Shown here: piece after piece, positions 50,315-52,004 of the stretch
How the letters are laid out: every line of letters starts with the position of its first letter
How positions within the stretch are numbered: position 1 is the stretch's first letter
DNA from: an uncultured Prochlorococcus sp.
GTDB lineage: Bacteria > Cyanobacteriota > Cyanobacteriia > PCC-6307 > Cyanobiaceae
Length of the DNA stretch: 52,004 nucleotides
Assembly: GCA_902571795.1 (NCBI GenBank)
Contig: CACGDL010000006.1
Location: forward strand, 1 to 52,004
Direction: 5' to 3'
Program-made: the position numbers and the translations under genes
The notes under the pieces: generated by a model
What the model saw: the letters and a program-made list of their open reading frames with translations, nothing else
The model's database searches: none
Told to the model about the DNA's origin: nothing

Positions 50315-50342
50315 GAAATTTAGATTTTTTATTTAACCTAAT

Positions 50343-51209
50343 TTAATTTTGAAAATAATTTGATTTAATGTAGCTTAAAATTTGGTTAATAATTGATGGA
50401 GCTATTACGTCGAGCTTTTTAAAAGTATAGTCACAATTTAAAGATGTATTTTTTGGCACATACTTATAAAAAGGATGACTATTTGATTTTGTATATGAAG
50501 CATCTATAAGAAGTTTTTCAAAACCTTTTTTACTTAGGAATAAATTTATTTTTTCAATTATATCTTTTCTTGAAACTGAATCTTTTCCCCCAATGTGATA
50601 GATACCAGAAAAATTCTGATGTGATATTTCATAAATTATTTTCGTAACAACATTTATATCTATTGGATTTGTATAAATATCTGAAAAGATTGGGTAAGGC
50701 AATTTTTTTCCTAATGATTCAATTACATCAGAAAATAATGACTTAAACAAAGGATTTGGATTGTAAACTTTTGCTAATCTAACTATTGCCCATTTGTTAT
50801 CTGCTTTAAGACTCTTTAAGTGTTCCTCTATTAAATATTTCATAAATCCATATAAAAAAATTGGATTAGCTTTTTCCAGCTCCTTATAATTTCCTTTTGA
50901 ACCTGAAAAAACAGACTCACTGCTTATAAATGTGATATGAATACCTTGATCAATAAGATTATTTATAGAGATCTTTAATTTATTTACATTAACGTCAATT
51001 GCCAGCTCTGGATTATCCCTAATTAATTTAAAATTGCTTATTCCTCCAAGTAATATTGCAGATTTTATATTATCTTCTTTATTAAATTTTAAATTAAATC
51101 CATTTCTTAAAGTTAAATTTGTTGAAATATCTTTAGTTAGAAATTTATTAGGATAATGTTTTATTAATTCAGATCCAATAGTACCAGTACTTCCTGTAAG
51201 AAGAATCAT
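50343..51209 (-). CDS. RmlD-like NAD(P)-dependent sugar reductase/epimerase
   Basis: A 288-residue extended SDR. It starts MILLTGSTGTIGSELIKHYP, has ITFISSESVFSGSKGNYKEL and the catalytic Y-x-x-x-K in FLYGFMKYLIEEHL, then WAIVRLAKVYNP and YPIFSDIYTNPIDINVV. The S-E-S-V-F-S/D-G and P-I/T-D...T-P blocks are those of dTDP-4-dehydrorhamnose reductase relatives. It could perform a C4 reduction of a keto sugar nucleotide, possibly the missing last step of a dideoxy sugar. It converges on the 49928 gene (28 bases between stops). Confidence 0.8.
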   Translation of the reverse strand: MILLTGSTGTIGSELIKHYPNKFLTKDISTNLTLRNGFNLKFNKEDNIKSAILLGGISNFKLIRDNPELAIDVNVNKLKISINNLIDQGIHITFISSESVFSGSKGNYKELEKANPIFLYGFMKYLIEEHLKSLKADNKWAIVRLAKVYNPNPLFKSLFSDVIESLGKKLPYPIFSDIYTNPIDINVVTKIIYEISHQNFSGIYHIGGKDSVSRKDIIEKINLFLSKKGFEKLLIDASYTKSNSHPFYKYVPKNTSLNCDYTFKKLDVIAPSIINQILSYIKSNYFQN

Positions 51210-51305
51210 ATTATATTTTTGACTTCATTTTAATCTACACTAATACTTTAATATTACAATTTGAGAATTTTTTAAATTTCTTAAAAGTTAGCCAAATATT
51301 AATCA

Positions 51306-52004
51306 CTATTGACTCATCTTTATCCATGATCCTCCTCCGCTTATATCAACTATCATGCCATTTGATAAAGTGAAATGTTTCGAAGCACTATAAATAAATT
51401 TTGCAATATCATACTTATCGGCAAAGTTAAGATTGGGAATCTTTGCATTGAGAATTTCATCAAAAGCTATTGGATTTTCTTTTGATAATCTGTGCAAATA
51501 TTTATGTTCTACATCAACAATTCCTAATACATAACCAGAATAAGAAGCGTTTAAATTTCTTTGACAGACTAATGCTTTAAATGCAGATTCCAGTCCACTT
51601 TTGCTAGCTACATACATAGGATGTGCATCTAAAGAACCTTGAACAGCTGAGAAATAATAGTTGAAATGAAATTTGAGATTTTCTTTATTTTTAAGCTTTG
51701 AATAAATTTGTTCCGTAAACCATAAAGGGAAAGTAAGATTATGAAAAGCAATTTCATTATATTTTTTAGGAGAAGAAGCAATCTGATTTAAATAGAGGCC
51801 TAGTGATCCTCCTGTCATAAAATGAAAGGATATGAGATCAATATTGCCAACATTAATTTCTTTCAAAAGAGTATCAATTGCTATATCAATACTTTGCTGT
51901 AGCTCAATATCCATATAAATATGTTTACTATGCTCAAAATTAGGACAATTTCTTGATAAGTGATATGATTCATATCCATTAGATGAAAAAACTTGAGATA
52001 AGCT
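51306..52004 (-). CDS. Short-chain dehydrogenase/reductase, partial
   Basis: The frame continues unbroken beyond the first in-frame ATG (51914) to the right edge, reading SLSQVFSSNGYESYHLSRNC, which fits the first helix and second strand of an SDR Rossmann fold. The N-terminal glycine motif is therefore outside the window. At least 232 residues remain. The catalytic Y-x-x-x-K is in PMYVASKSGLESAFKALV, preceded by a Ser in YYFSAVQGSL, and the end NGMIVDISGGGSW is the classic SDR C-terminus. It is a classical 250-residue type enzyme; substrate unknown. Confidence 0.85.
   Translation of the reverse strand, partial: SLSQVFSSNGYESYHLSRNCPNFEHSKHIYMDIELQQSIDIAIDTLLKEINVGNIDLISFHFMTGGSLGLYLNQIASSPKKYNEIAFHNLTFPLWFTEQIYSKLKNKENLKFHFNYYFSAVQGSLDAHPMYVASKSGLESAFKALVCQRNLNASYSGYVLGIVDVEHKYLHRLSKENPIAFDEILNAKIPNLNFADKYDIAKFIYSASKHFTLSNGMIVDISGGGSWIKMSQ

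Noticed and set aside
51306-51914. Complete 202-residue protein starting at ATG 51914
   Set aside because: The frame stays open to the window edge and encodes SDR-like sequence upstream, so the gene is a longer SDR cut by the edge.
1-52004. CRISPR arrays, insertion sequences or integrase genes
   Set aside because: No regularly spaced repeats, transposase or tyrosine/serine recombinase motifs were seen on either strand.

Overview
The window reads as a surface-polysaccharide biosynthesis island from a small-genome marine bacterium. The DNA is very AT-rich (roughly 30% GC or less by eye), genes are packed with 1-8 base overlaps, and almost every gene is a nucleotide-sugar enzyme, glycosyltransferase, sugar-modifying methyltransferase, acyltransferase or oxygenase. 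A single tRNA-Ala(GGC) gene lies inside it, with a decayed second copy nearby. I favour a high-light Prochlorococcus-like picocyanobacterium, but no photosynthesis gene is present; another AT-rich marine lineage such as SAR11 is not excluded.

Layout. (1) 1-4387, minus: partial capsule-synthesis-type protein, 2OG-Fe oxygenase-like protein, gmd and a DegT-fold enzyme with His at the PLP-lysine position (ColD-like 3-dehydratase). (2) 4652-7787: two glycosyltransferase-type genes and manC, which feeds gmd. (3) 7996-14155: galE, UDP-glucose dehydrogenase, a WecA-type lipid-carrier phosphosugar transferase, UDP-glucuronate 4-epimerase-type enzyme and UDP-HexNAc dehydrogenase: a UDP-sugar/uronic-acid supply set plus chain initiation. 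(4) 14474-23668, plus: nonulosonic (sialic-type) acid locus with neuA-, neuB- and neuC-like genes, a Gfo/Idh/MocA oxidoreductase, a D-2-hydroxyacid dehydrogenase, a thiamine-diphosphate enzyme and the WbpG/HisF/HisH-type amidotransferase trio that makes acetamidino sugars. (5) 23724-31748: polytopic membrane protein, acyltransferase-SGNH protein, methyltransferase, surface-carbohydrate protein, a protein resembling GT42 sialyltransferases, an SDR gene remnant, and a metallo-beta-lactamase-fold protein resembling the catalytic part of CMP-Neu5Ac hydroxylase. (6) 31999-36207: methyltransferases, a fucosyltransferase-type gene, gene debris and the tRNA-Ala; a degenerate tRNA-Ala copy at 32850-32916 and the intact gene at 36135-36207 are arranged like the two ends of an element integrated at a tRNA 3' end. 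(7) 36548-39513: GT4 glycosyltransferase and a Wzz-type chain-length protein. (8) 39540-47900, plus: tight heptose-type operon (gmhB, lhgO, HddC-like nucleotidyltransferase, gmhA, methyltransferase, Zn-dehydrogenase, an HldE-type protein with swapped domain order, two SDR-fold sugar enzymes). (9) 47897-52004: unrecognised protein, a 'sporadic carbohydrate cluster' pair, an RmlD-like reductase and a partial SDR.

Together the genes suggest a heteropolymer of GDP-derived deoxy sugars, uronic acids, an acetamidino nonulosonic acid and a modified heptose, decorated by methyl and acyl groups. No obvious Wzx flippase, Wza or ABC exporter is in the window, so export is probably encoded outside it. 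Signs of horizontal turnover are concentrated at 30.2-32.0 kb and 32.8-36.5 kb. All family assignments are from reading motifs; no database search was run.
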